A stretch of DNA of 64,000 bases from Mageeibacillus sp. UBA4314 (lineage in GTDB: Bacteria > Bacillota > Clostridia > Saccharofermentanales > Saccharofermentanaceae): NCBI GenBank assembly GCA_002394605.1, contig DGUI01000003.1:1874-65873 (forward strand), in the 5' to 3' direction. The position numbers and the translations under genes are program-made. Positions 25,440 to 33,738 of the stretch are shown here, in pieces. Each line of letters starts with the position of its first letter. Position 1 is the stretch's first letter. The notes below the pieces were generated by a model. It was not told the DNA's origin and ran no database searches. It worked only from the letters and a program-made list of their open reading frames with translations.

Positions 25440-27755
25440 ATGAATAAGAGATTGATAGCTTTATTTACTGCTATGACAATGGTTATCAGCATGATGTCTT
25501 CGAGCTTGCTCGCAGTGGAAGGCATCGATGCAGAACAGGGTGATACAGATATAGTTTCTGTTGAGGAGACAGAGGCGGAAGAGACTGAAGAAGAGCCTGA
25601 AGAAGAGCCTGAGGAAGAGCCTGAGGAAGAGCCGGCAGAAGAACCCGGGGAAGAGGCCGAGGAAGAAGAACCTGCAGCGGTTGAACCTGAAGAAGCGGCA
25701 GAGGAAGAAACTGGTGAGGTCACCGCATATGCTGAAAGAGAAGAGAATGAGACTGAGCCTATTTTCATAAACGGTACTCCTGTCGTAACATCGGAGAATT
25801 TCTTTGAGTATTTCAATGATGATGGTGAACTTCTGGACACTGTAGGTGGTAAGCTCATATTCAAGGGTGATTTCTCGGATATGGGTATAAGCTTCATCTC
25901 CATTGGACAGAAGGTTTCCATAACATCCGAAGATGCTGTGTTTAGGGACGTTATGTTCTTGATCGGTGCAAATGAAGTCTCGATCGACGGTATCACGATC
26001 CTTGATGATGATGCGGAGAAGAACGGCGGAGCTGCAATCTTCCTCGAGGGTGCTGACAAAGCCACGATCTCGAACTGTACGGTATCCTTTGCAAAGGCTA
26101 ACGGATTCAACGGCAGCTGTATTCATACAGTCAATTCCAATGAGCTGACTCTCACCGGCAATACATTCACTTATACGGGCGATACGGACAGTGAGACATA
26201 TAGTATGCCGTTATGGATAGAGGGAAGTAAGAACAACCCTGCGGAAGACATCACAGTGAAGGGGAATACTGTCAAGGCAGCGATACCTTCAATAGATATC
26301 GTGTATGATACAGAGTATTATACCCCGACTGTCATGTCGGCAGGTGTAGAGCTTCAGAATTGCACAGATGTGGATTTCAGTGATAATAATGTTACTGTCA
26401 CATCTTCAGGTAAAAATGGTTATTTTCCCACCGCATATGCAGTTAGGATTTCAGCACCGCAGTCTTACAGCGGAACGGGAACTCAGGTCAGCATAAAGGA
26501 TAATACGATCGGCATTACAGGCACACAATTTGTTTACGCAGTGGATATCAATGCTGCAGTCTTTGATTGTACAGGCAATGGTATGACAGTTACTTCAGAT
26601 AATTATGGCTGTGCTTTGCAGGCTACCGGTCCTTCAGCTGCTGAGAACATCAGTTCAAATACTGTCACAGTCAAGGCAGCAGCCCAGGCTCATGGTATAT
26701 ATATTGCGGAAGACATTCAGGCCAATGAACCCTATGACATAACGGTCAGCAACAATAAGGCAGATCTGTCGGCAGACAAATGCACGTGCATCAATTATTA
26801 TGCATGGACAGCAGGAACCCGTAACTGCTTCACCATCAAGAATAACACCTTGAAGGCAGAAGGAAATGAGCTTTACGGAATTGACCTGACCAATACCACG
26901 GCAAGATCCGTTATCAGCGGCAATGAGATCAGTGTTCCCGGAACCGGAACTGATACAGTTTCATGCGGCATCATTACAGATCTGGCATCAGTATCATCCA
27001 ACACGATCACTTCGACCGGCCGTGGTATTGCAACTGCCAACGCAACATCGGTAACAGGAAATCATATTGAGACATCTTATGCCTTCACGATCGATCTCAG
27101 AGGATTTGCTTCGACAGTAACAGGTAATTACCTCAAGGCTTCTAAACTGAAGGGTGATGATTCCGTACAGAACAAGGATAATGCTACTGTTAAGGGCAAT
27201 TTTCCTGCAAGCATCACAGGTGCTAAAGTTGCGAGCATCAAGGCACAGACCTATACCGGGAAAGCTCTAAAGCCGGTGCCTGTTGTTGAGGTCGATGGCA
27301 TAAAATTAGTGAACAATAAAGATTTTAAACTGTCGTACACGAATAACAAAAAAGCAGGTACTGCTAAGGTCACTATCAATGGCATCGGCAACTACGAGGG
27401 CAAGATAACAAAGACCTTTAAGATCAATAAGGCAGCGAATACCTTGAAGATCAAAGGCCTTAATCCCAGTGTTAAGTCAAGTAAGCTGAAGAAGGCCAAT
27501 CAAACATTAGCAGTGTCGAAGATAATCAAGTTTTCAAAAAAGGGTCAAGGCAAAATGAAATATACGCTCTCTTTAGCAAAGAAGGGCAGCAAGTCTTTTA
27601 AGAAATACTTTAGTCTCAGCTCGAGCGGTAAACTCACAGTCAAGAAAAACCTGGCAAAAGGCACCTACACTCTAAAGATTACTGTTAATGCCGCAGGCAA
27701 CTCCAATTATAAATCCTTGACCAAGTCCGTAACGGTCAAAGTAAAGGTATCGTGA
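25440..27755 (+). CDS. Secreted right-handed beta-helix surface protein with acidic repeat
   Basis: 771 residues. Signal peptide (residues ~1-25), then a glutamate/proline-rich tract (about residues 40-90, repeats of EEPE). Residues ~120-590 contain repeated short strands with NxxT/N-G-V type turns (ISNCTV, LTGNTF, VKGNTV, FSDNNV, ISSNTV) typical of parallel beta-helix (PbH1/pectate-lyase-like) folds. The C-terminus has a YTGKALKPVPVV..DFKLSYTNNKKAGTAKVTI domain, a repeat seen in many clostridial surface proteins, then a lysine-rich beta domain. No LPxTG or SLH motif, so wall attachment is unclear. It may bind or process polysaccharide; no catalytic residues were identified. GGGAGG precedes the start by seven bases. 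Confidence 0.83.
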   Translation: MNKRLIALFTAMTMVISMMSSSLLAVEGIDAEQGDTDIVSVEETEAEETEEEPEEEPEEEPEEEPAEEPGEEAEEEEPAAVEPEEAAEEETGEVTAYAEREENETEPIFINGTPVVTSENFFEYFNDDGELLDTVGGKLIFKGDFSDMGISFISIGQKVSITSEDAVFRDVMFLIGANEVSIDGITILDDDAEKNGGAAIFLEGADKATISNCTVSFAKANGFNGSCIHTVNSNELTLTGNTFTYTGDTDSETYSMPLWIEGSKNNPAEDITVKGNTVKAAIPSIDIVYDTEYYTPTVMSAGVELQNCTDVDFSDNNVTVTSSGKNGYFPTAYAVRISAPQSYSGTGTQVSIKDNTIGITGTQFVYAVDINAAVFDCTGNGMTVTSDNYGCALQATGPSAAENISSNTVTVKAAAQAHGIYIAEDIQANEPYDITVSNNKADLSADKCTCINYYAWTAGTRNCFTIKNNTLKAEGNELYGIDLTNTTARSVISGNEISVPGTGTDTVSCGIITDLASVSSNTITSTGRGIATANATSVTGNHIETSYAFTIDLRGFASTVTGNYLKASKLKGDDSVQNKDNATVKGNFPASITGAKVASIKAQTYTGKALKPVPVVEVDGIKLVNNKDFKLSYTNNKKAGTAKVTINGIGNYEGKITKTFKINKAANTLKIKGLNPSVKSSKLKKANQTLAVSKIIKFSKKGQGKMKYTLSLAKKGSKSFKKYFSLSSSGKLTVKKNLAKGTYTLKITVNAAGNSNYKSLTKSVTVKVKVS
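25588..25652 (+). repeat. Tandem 12-base repeats coding for EEPE units
   Basis: About five units of the type GAAGAGCCTGAG in frame, giving the glutamate/proline-rich tract. Prone to copy-number change. Confidence 0.75.
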
Positions 27756-27767
27756 CCTGCCGCGTTG

Positions 27768-27776
27768 TGATATATT
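27768..27776 (+). promoter_or_regulatory. Extended -10 promoter before the FkbH-like gene
   Basis: TGA-TATATT (TGN plus -10 box) 33 bases before the ATG; no clear -35. No terminator is evident after the surface protein, so read-through is possible. Confidence 0.4.
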
Positions 27777-27809
27777 AGAGAACGGCCAAAAACAAGATCA
27801 GGAGTTATT

Positions 27810-29594
27810 ATGCTTGAACTTCAATATCCTTTCGATGCGGACTATATACTCCGTAAGAAGAAATCGATCAAAAGGCAGCTTCTTGCCAGAGAGAATATAT
27901 CATATGTGACCAAGAAGATCGCAGTGCTCGGAGGTTCCACAACCTCAGATATCGTACTGCTCCTGGAACTCTTCCTGCTCGATAACGGCATCAAGGCAGA
28001 GTTCTACGAATCAGAGTACAACAAGTTCTGGGAGGATGCTGTATTCGGCAATCCCGAACTCGATGAGTTCGCCCCGGACCTGGTATTCTTCCACACATCA
28101 TCCCGCAACATCAGGACATGGCCTACGGTCAGGGATTCCGAAGAGCAGATCAGGGATATGGCGGAAGCCGAATTTGCAAGGTTCAGACAGGCATGGGAAG
28201 CAGTCAGCAGCAGGTATCACTGCGTCGTGATCCAGAACAATTTCGAGCAGCCCTTCTACCGTCTCATGGGCAATTCCGATGTATCTGATATCCATGGCAG
28301 GATCAACTATGTCAACAGGATCAACGAGCTCTTCTACGGTTATTCCAGGAGCTGCGAGACATTCCATATCCACGACATCAACTACCAGGCATCCTGCTAT
28401 GGTGTTAAGAGGTGGGCAGATCTTGCCGACTGGTACAGATATAAGTACGCCATGGCTGTATCTGCCATACCTGACTTCGCGTTCAGTCTGTCACACATCA
28501 TCAAGGCTATCTACGGCAAGAACAAGAAGGCTCTTACCCTCGACCTTGATAATACCCTGTGGGGCGGCGTTGTCGGTGATGACGGACCGGAAAACATCAA
28601 GATCGGCCAGGAAGATGCCGTGTCAGAACTCTATAGCGAGTTCCAGGAGTATGTTAAGGCGCATAAGGATCTCGGCATCCTTCTTACGGTCAACTCCAAG
28701 AATGATGAGGAGAATGCCATCGCGGGATTATCAAGACCCGATTCGGTCCTGAAGCCTGATGACTTCCTTGTGATCAAGGCTAACTGGGAGAACAAGGATC
28801 GCAACCTCGTTGCAACAGCCAAGGAGATCAATATCGGTGTCGATTCTCTCGTATTCATCGATGATAATCCGGCGGAGAGGGCGATCGTCAGGGGAAGCGT
28901 GGAGGGTTCCACCGTTCCCGAGGTCGGTGCGCCTGAGACATATATCGATGTCATAGATTCCAACGGATTCTTCGAGGTTACGGGAATATCCGATGAGGAC
29001 TTAAAGCGCAATGAGATGTATAAGGCTAACCTGGAGCGTCAGCACGTACAGGACAGCTTCACTGATTACGGCGAGTATCTGAAGTCTCTTGAGATGACAG
29101 GTGAGATCAAGCCTTTCGCGCCGATGTACATGGCAAGGATCGCTGAGCTTACGAACAAGAGCAATCAGTTCAACCTGACGACGAGACGGTGTTCACTGGC
29201 GGAGATCGAACAGATCGCATCAGATAAGGATCATATCACGCTCTATGGCAAGCTCGTTGACAAGTTCGGTGATAATGGCGTCGTATCGGTTGCTTTCGGG
29301 CATGTTGAAGGGAAGATATGCGACATCGATCTGTGGCTTATGAGCTGCAGGGTCTTAAAACGTGACATGGAATGTGCTATGATGGATGAGTTCGTCAGGC
29401 TCTGCTTGGAGCGCGGCGTTACCACTGTGGTCGGCCATTACTATCCGACTGCCAAGAACAAGATGGTAAAGGACTTCTTCTCCGACCGAGGGTTTACTCT
29501 CGTGGAGGAAACAGAAGAAGGCAACAGGCTGTACGAGCTCGATATATCGGGCGGGTATGAGAACACGAACAGATACATAAAGGTTAACCCCTAA
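27810..29594 (+). CDS. FkbH-like HAD-superfamily protein
   Basis: 594 residues. HAD motif I is DLDNTLWGGVVGDDG (Asp245, Asp247), with FIDDNPAERAIV as the later acidic motif and a GNAT-like C-terminal part (residues ~440-594). FkbH proteins load glyceryl (from 1,3-bisphosphoglycerate) onto carrier proteins, or in related clusters make other short acyl-ACPs. An ACP gene follows 15 bases downstream, the normal partner. The N-terminal ~230 residues have a SGNH-like start (VLGGSTTSDIV). Operon: FkbH, ACP, VOC protein, membrane protein, MBOAT, ThrH. In an EPS locus it likely supplies the acyl group for sugar decoration (inference). Confidence 0.88.
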   Translation: MLELQYPFDADYILRKKKSIKRQLLARENISYVTKKIAVLGGSTTSDIVLLLELFLLDNGIKAEFYESEYNKFWEDAVFGNPELDEFAPDLVFFHTSSRNIRTWPTVRDSEEQIRDMAEAEFARFRQAWEAVSSRYHCVVIQNNFEQPFYRLMGNSDVSDIHGRINYVNRINELFYGYSRSCETFHIHDINYQASCYGVKRWADLADWYRYKYAMAVSAIPDFAFSLSHIIKAIYGKNKKALTLDLDNTLWGGVVGDDGPENIKIGQEDAVSELYSEFQEYVKAHKDLGILLTVNSKNDEENAIAGLSRPDSVLKPDDFLVIKANWENKDRNLVATAKEINIGVDSLVFIDDNPAERAIVRGSVEGSTVPEVGAPETYIDVIDSNGFFEVTGISDEDLKRNEMYKANLERQHVQDSFTDYGEYLKSLEMTGEIKPFAPMYMARIAELTNKSNQFNLTTRRCSLAEIEQIASDKDHITLYGKLVDKFGDNGVVSVAFGHVEGKICDIDLWLMSCRVLKRDMECAMMDEFVRLCLERGVTTVVGHYYPTAKNKMVKDFFSDRGFTLVEETEEGNRLYELDISGGYENTNRYIKVNP

Positions 29595-29609
29595 AGGGAG
29601 GAGAATGAT

Positions 29610-29849
29610 ATGTCAAGAGAAGAGATCTACACAAAGCTCAATGAAGTCTTTCAGGATGTTTTTGACGATGAGGATATCGTCGTAAATGATGAGACGACAG
29701 CTGATGATATCGAGGATTGGGACTCACTGGAGCACATCAATCTTATCGTGGCTGTGGAGAGAGCTTTCGGAATGAAGTTTACCATGGGTGAGACCACATC
29801 AATGAAGAATGTCGGTGCCATGGTGGATATCATAGCGGAGCGTATCTGA
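29610..29849 (+). CDS. Acyl carrier protein, EPS-associated (copy 2)
   Basis: 79 residues, acidic. Ser39 in IEDWDSLEHINLI is the phosphopantetheine site. GGGAGG precedes the ATG. Placed between the FkbH-like enzyme and a VOC protein, with spacers of 15 and 4 bases. It is distinct from copy 1 (WDSL rather than WDSY), suggesting each carrier serves its own loading enzyme. Confidence 0.9.
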   Translation: MSREEIYTKLNEVFQDVFDDEDIVVNDETTADDIEDWDSLEHINLIVAVERAFGMKFTMGETTSMKNVGAMVDIIAERI

Positions 29850-29853
29850 TCTG

Positions 29854-30249
29854 ATGCAGGTCCATCATATCGGATATCTTGTAAAAAGGCTCAAGCGCTC
29901 CGAAGAGGCTTTTGCCCGTTTGGGTTATACCGTGGAGAGGGAAGTCTGCTACGATCATGTGCGGGATGTTAATATCTCCTTCATGAAGAACGGTGAATAC
30001 AGGGTCGAGCTTATCGAGCCCGCGGGTAAGACATCACCTTTATATCCGCTTCTTAAGAACTACAAGAATTCACCTTACCATATCTGTTATACCGTTGAAG
30101 ACCTTGAAGCTTCGAAGAGGGAACTTGAGAATGACGGTTTTATGGTGATCCAGGATACGCAGGTGGCACCTGCATTGGATGGCAGGAATGTGGTATTCAT
30201 GGTGAGTGCGGATATAGGGATAATCGAATTGGTGGAGAGGGAAATGTAA
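29854..30249 (+). CDS. VOC-superfamily (glyoxalase/epimerase-like) protein
   Basis: 131 residues, one vicinal-oxygen-chelate domain made of two babbab modules. It starts with VHHIGYLVKRL (metal-ligand His region), has VELIEPAG in the middle, SPYHICYTVEDLEAS as the second-half start, and ends with GIIELVE. Similar in layout to methylmalonyl-CoA epimerase. In this operon it may isomerise or remove the ACP-bound acyl group; substrate unknown. Confidence 0.8.
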   Translation: MQVHHIGYLVKRLKRSEEAFARLGYTVEREVCYDHVRDVNISFMKNGEYRVELIEPAGKTSPLYPLLKNYKNSPYHICYTVEDLEASKRELENDGFMVIQDTQVAPALDGRNVVFMVSADIGIIELVEREM

Positions 30250-30258
30250 CAGATAACC

Positions 30259-31599
30259 ATGAAATCCCTTTTGAGATATTGTTTAGTCTTTACATTAATC
30301 GTTCTGATCGGTTTTACTGCAATGCTGTTAGCATATTCTATCCCAGTTGAATCGATAGAGAATAATGTTGCCAGGTCTGCGGCAGATATAAGTGAGGAAG
30401 GTCCTTATCCGGTTTTGTTCGATATCTGTACGAGTAAACTTGATAATTTTACTGATTCTTGGATTCTTCTTATGGCGAGAGACGATACGGCTACGAACCT
30501 TTTAGATCGTGCACTATGTGTGTATTATCACACATCAGGATCCTCAAATACGGGAACATCTTTGGTGTTCCACTATGCTTATGGAGAAGAGTTTAACAAT
30601 ATATACAGTTATGGCCGTTACTGGCATGGGGATATGATAATTGTAAAGCCTTTGTTAGTGTTCTGGGATTATTCGGCGATCAGAGTGATAAACGGGGTAG
30701 CACAATTTGTTTTGACCGCTTTAGTAGTATTGTTGCTTTTTGTCAGGAAATACAAGGAACTTATCATTCCGTATTTGATCTCGTACCTTATGATGATGCC
30801 AATGTCCTTATCAATGTGTCTATTCTATTCGCCATGTTTTTATGTTATGAGTTTATCAGTCCTGTGTATTTTAGTGTATAAGAGCAGCAGATGGGTTTAT
30901 ACCGGCATTTTGTTTTTGGCGATTGGAATGATGACGAGCTATTTTGATTCATTGACTTTTCCTTTGGTAACATTTGGTATCCCCTGTTTGTTCATCACTT
31001 ATATTGAACAAAGAAATACTGAATCTGATGATGCTTTTAAGACAGGCCTTCTTTTGTTTATCAGGAGAGGTGCCGCCTGGTGTATCGGTTATGGTGGAAT
31101 GTGGATAACTAAGTGGATAATGCTATGGTTTTTTACAGATCATCCTGTATGGCAGGATATAAAGAACTCCCTTTTTCTGAGAAGCGGATTAAGTGATAAG
31201 GATACTGACAGTTCGTTGGGAATAAGACTTGAGGGGATACTCAGAAATATTAGATCCTGGTTTTATACGCCTGTGACGCTGTTGTTTATATTCTTTCTGG
31301 TGGTGATTTTGGTACTGTATTGCGCAAAATACAGATGTCGTATTCGAAATGGAGTAAAAGGAGCATCGGCCTCCCTTGCTCTCGTCTCTTTCCTGCCATT
31401 TGCTTGGCTTTTTATTGTTTCAAACCATTCTTTCATACATGAATGGTTTGCAAATAAGACACTAGTCGTATTCACTTTCGGAACAATGGTATCTTTTATA
31501 TCGATGTTCAAGAATGCACAGACAGCTAATGCCTCTATATCTCCGAATATGTGTTATAATTCACGGGATAAGTTAATGGGGGGCGATAAGAGACAGTGA
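30259..31599 (+). CDS. Polytopic membrane protein of unknown function
   Basis: 446 residues. One N-terminal helix, an external loop of about 120 residues with YSYGRYWHGDM and PLLVFWDYSAIRVING, then about nine further membrane helices. I do not recognise a named family. The arrangement (one helix, large loop with aromatic/acidic motifs, many helices) is reminiscent of GT-C-type glycosyltransferases using lipid-linked sugars, but no catalytic residue can be assigned. Codon use is clearly more AT-rich (ttt, tta, gta, att) than neighbouring genes, which suggests separate acquisition. Its stop overlaps the GTG start of the MBOAT gene by four bases. No good ribosome-binding site is seen at 30259. 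Confidence 0.7.
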   Translation: MKSLLRYCLVFTLIVLIGFTAMLLAYSIPVESIENNVARSAADISEEGPYPVLFDICTSKLDNFTDSWILLMARDDTATNLLDRALCVYYHTSGSSNTGTSLVFHYAYGEEFNNIYSYGRYWHGDMIIVKPLLVFWDYSAIRVINGVAQFVLTALVVLLLFVRKYKELIIPYLISYLMMMPMSLSMCLFYSPCFYVMSLSVLCILVYKSSRWVYTGILFLAIGMMTSYFDSLTFPLVTFGIPCLFITYIEQRNTESDDAFKTGLLLFIRRGAAWCIGYGGMWITKWIMLWFFTDHPVWQDIKNSLFLRSGLSDKDTDSSLGIRLEGILRNIRSWFYTPVTLLFIFFLVVILVLYCAKYRCRIRNGVKGASASLALVSFLPFAWLFIVSNHSFIHEWFANKTLVVFTFGTMVSFISMFKNAQTANASISPNMCYNSRDKLMGGDKRQ

Positions 31600-33110
31600 G
31601 TCTTGTATCCTTTAATTTCCTGGTATTTGTTCTGGCGGCGGTCATCGTCTATTATGTGTGTCCCGTCAAAATCCGCAAGTATGTGCTGATACCAGCCAAT
31701 ATCGTTTTCTGCTGTTTTGCAGGAGTCTATACGCTGGCATTTGTATTACTGTCAGTCGTAACCACATTCATTGGAGGCCTTCTTGCAGGCAGGAAGAATG
31801 CGGGAACAGCATCTAAGGATCTGGCTGCTGCCGTCGTGATAATCCTTAATCTCGGACTCCTCTGTGCCGTCAAGTTCTACGGCGTGATGGATCTTGTGAA
31901 GGACAGCCTCAATGCACTTCTCGGAGCTTCATCAGGATCATGGCTGGAATTTGCCGTACCGCTCGGAATGTCTTTTTACACATTGCAGCTCATCGGATAT
32001 GTATTAGACTGCCTGTGGGGCAAGATAGAGCCTGAGAAGAACTTCATCAGGTATTTCATATTCGGTTCTTATTTCCCGTATCTCACGTCAGGTCCGATGA
32101 ACCGCTACTCAGATCTGTCAGCAGAGATCTACCGCGAGCACAGGTTGTCTTTGGATAACCTTAAGACCGGCATCATCAGGATCTGCTGGGGCTTTTTCAA
32201 AAAGCTCGTGATAGCTGAGAGGGCAGGAGTCATCGTAGGCGCCGTATATGGTGATCATACGGTGTATACCGGCGGATATGTGATCCTGGGTGTATTTGCT
32301 TTTGCAATACAGCTCTATGCCGATTTCTCAGGCTGCATGGATGTCGTTATAGGCGTGTCCAGACTGCTCGACATCAACATGCCGGAGAACTTCAATTCCC
32401 CGTACTTTGCAAAGAGCATCAGGGAGTACTGGAGGCGCTGGCACATCACCCTGGGTGACTACCTTGCAGATTATCTTTACTATCCGCTCCTCAAGAGCGC
32501 ACCGCTCATCAAGTTAGGTGATATATCGAAGAAGGCTTTTGGCAAGAAGAGAGGCAAGAAGGTTCCGATCTACGTAGCCATGGTGATCCTCTGGACAGCC
32601 ATCGGTTACTGGCACGGCGGCGTATGGAAATACATCATCGGTTCAGGTCTTTTGCACTGCCTGTACATCGTGTCCGGCATGATCGCAGAGCCCCTCTTTG
32701 AGAAGATCCGTCCCGTACTGAAGAGTGATAAGCTTCCCTATAAGCTGTTCCAGGTATGCCGTACGTTCGTGCTCGTACTTCTCGGATTTGTATTTTTCAG
32801 AGCGGCTGATGTCCCTGACGCGCTCGATATGTTCGCAGCAATGTTCAGGGCACCGGCAGGTGAGACAGCGATCGAACTGACGCTTGCCAACTACATAGTC
32901 CTGGGTGTATCTGTTCTCATTCTCACGGCAGTAGATCTCTACAAGTTCCGCGCGAAAGACACGGACGAGCCCAGATCGGTCATTGCCCTTACAGAGAACA
33001 GGCCGTGGCTTACATGGCTCATCATTGTCGGGCTGATATCTGTTGTGTTAGTATTTGGTATGTACGGTCTCGGATATAATGCGAGCTCGTTCATCTACGC
33101 AAGTATATGA
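31596..33110 (+). CDS. MBOAT-family O-acyltransferase (DltB/AlgI-like)
   Basis: 504 residues, about 11 membrane helices. Family signs: FNSPYFAKSIREYWRRWHITLGDYLADYLYYPL (invariant RRWHI region) and the catalytic His region IGYWHGGVWKYIIGSGLLHCLY. DltB and AlgI move acyl groups from a carrier protein or donor across the membrane onto extracellular polymers. Here two ACPs and two loading enzymes are encoded nearby, so transfer of a D-alanyl-, glyceryl- or other small acyl group to EPS is likely (inference). GTG start overlapping the previous stop (GTGA). Confidence 0.92.
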   Translation: MSLVSFNFLVFVLAAVIVYYVCPVKIRKYVLIPANIVFCCFAGVYTLAFVLLSVVTTFIGGLLAGRKNAGTASKDLAAAVVIILNLGLLCAVKFYGVMDLVKDSLNALLGASSGSWLEFAVPLGMSFYTLQLIGYVLDCLWGKIEPEKNFIRYFIFGSYFPYLTSGPMNRYSDLSAEIYREHRLSLDNLKTGIIRICWGFFKKLVIAERAGVIVGAVYGDHTVYTGGYVILGVFAFAIQLYADFSGCMDVVIGVSRLLDINMPENFNSPYFAKSIREYWRRWHITLGDYLADYLYYPLLKSAPLIKLGDISKKAFGKKRGKKVPIYVAMVILWTAIGYWHGGVWKYIIGSGLLHCLYIVSGMIAEPLFEKIRPVLKSDKLPYKLFQVCRTFVLVLLGFVFFRAADVPDALDMFAAMFRAPAGETAIELTLANYIVLGVSVLILTAVDLYKFRAKDTDEPRSVIALTENRPWLTWLIIVGLISVVLVFGMYGLGYNASSFIYASI

Positions 33111-33132
33111 TCCTTAGGTGGAGGTTTTTGAT

Positions 33133-33732
33133 ATGAATATAGTATGTCTTGACATGGAAGGTGTTCTCGTTCCCGAGATATGGATCGCTTTCTCACAGGA
33201 ATCCGGCATTCCCGAACTTAAGAGGACCACGAGGGACGAGCCTGATTACGATAAGCTGATGAGGTGGAGAATAGGCATCCTGAAGGAGCACGGCCTTGGT
33301 CTTCCGCAGATACAGGAAGTCATATCGAGGATCGAACCTCTGCCCGGTGCAAGGGAATTCCTGGATGCGCTCCGTGAGAGGACGCAGGTGATAATCCTGA
33401 GCGATACTTTCGAGGAGTTTGCAATGCCCCTTATGAAGAAGCTCGGTTATCCTTCGCTGTTCTGCAACAGCCTTGAGGTTGCAGAGGACGGTGAGATCAC
33501 AGGCTTTAAGATGAGGATCGAGAACTCCAAACTGACGACGGTCAGGGGACTGCAGTCCATCGGATTTGATACGATCGCTGCAGGCGACAGCTACAATGAC
33601 CTCGGCATGATCAAGGCTTCCAAAGCAGGATTCCTCTTCAAGAGCACGGAGCAGATCAAGAATGACAATCCCGATCTTCCTGCGTACGAAGAGTTCGATG
33701 AATTGCTGGATGCCATAACAAAGGCTCTGTGA
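33133..33732 (+). CDS. thrH: ThrH-like HAD phosphatase (phosphoserine phosphatase / homoserine phosphotransferase)
   Basis: 199 residues. Motif I is CLDMEGVLVPEIW; ILSDTFEEFAMPLMKKLG and AAGDSYNDLGMIKASKAG are motifs II and IV; overall close to Pseudomonas ThrH. It dephosphorylates phosphoserine or moves phosphate to homoserine. The ATG at 33133 follows GGTGGAGG; an upstream ATG at 33118 precedes that site and is not used. It lies 22 bases after the MBOAT gene and ends six bases before the convergent kinase gene. Its link to EPS is unclear; it may simply share the transcript. Confidence 0.88.
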   Translation: MNIVCLDMEGVLVPEIWIAFSQESGIPELKRTTRDEPDYDKLMRWRIGILKEHGLGLPQIQEVISRIEPLPGAREFLDALRERTQVIILSDTFEEFAMPLMKKLGYPSLFCNSLEVAEDGEITGFKMRIENSKLTTVRGLQSIGFDTIAAGDSYNDLGMIKASKAGFLFKSTEQIKNDNPDLPAYEEFDELLDAITKAL

Positions 33733-33738
33733 TACGGA

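Noticed and set aside
30259..31599. Membrane protein as an O-antigen polymerase
   Set aside because: No Wzy-type loop motif is present and the locus already has a clear polymerase/ligase at 21825.
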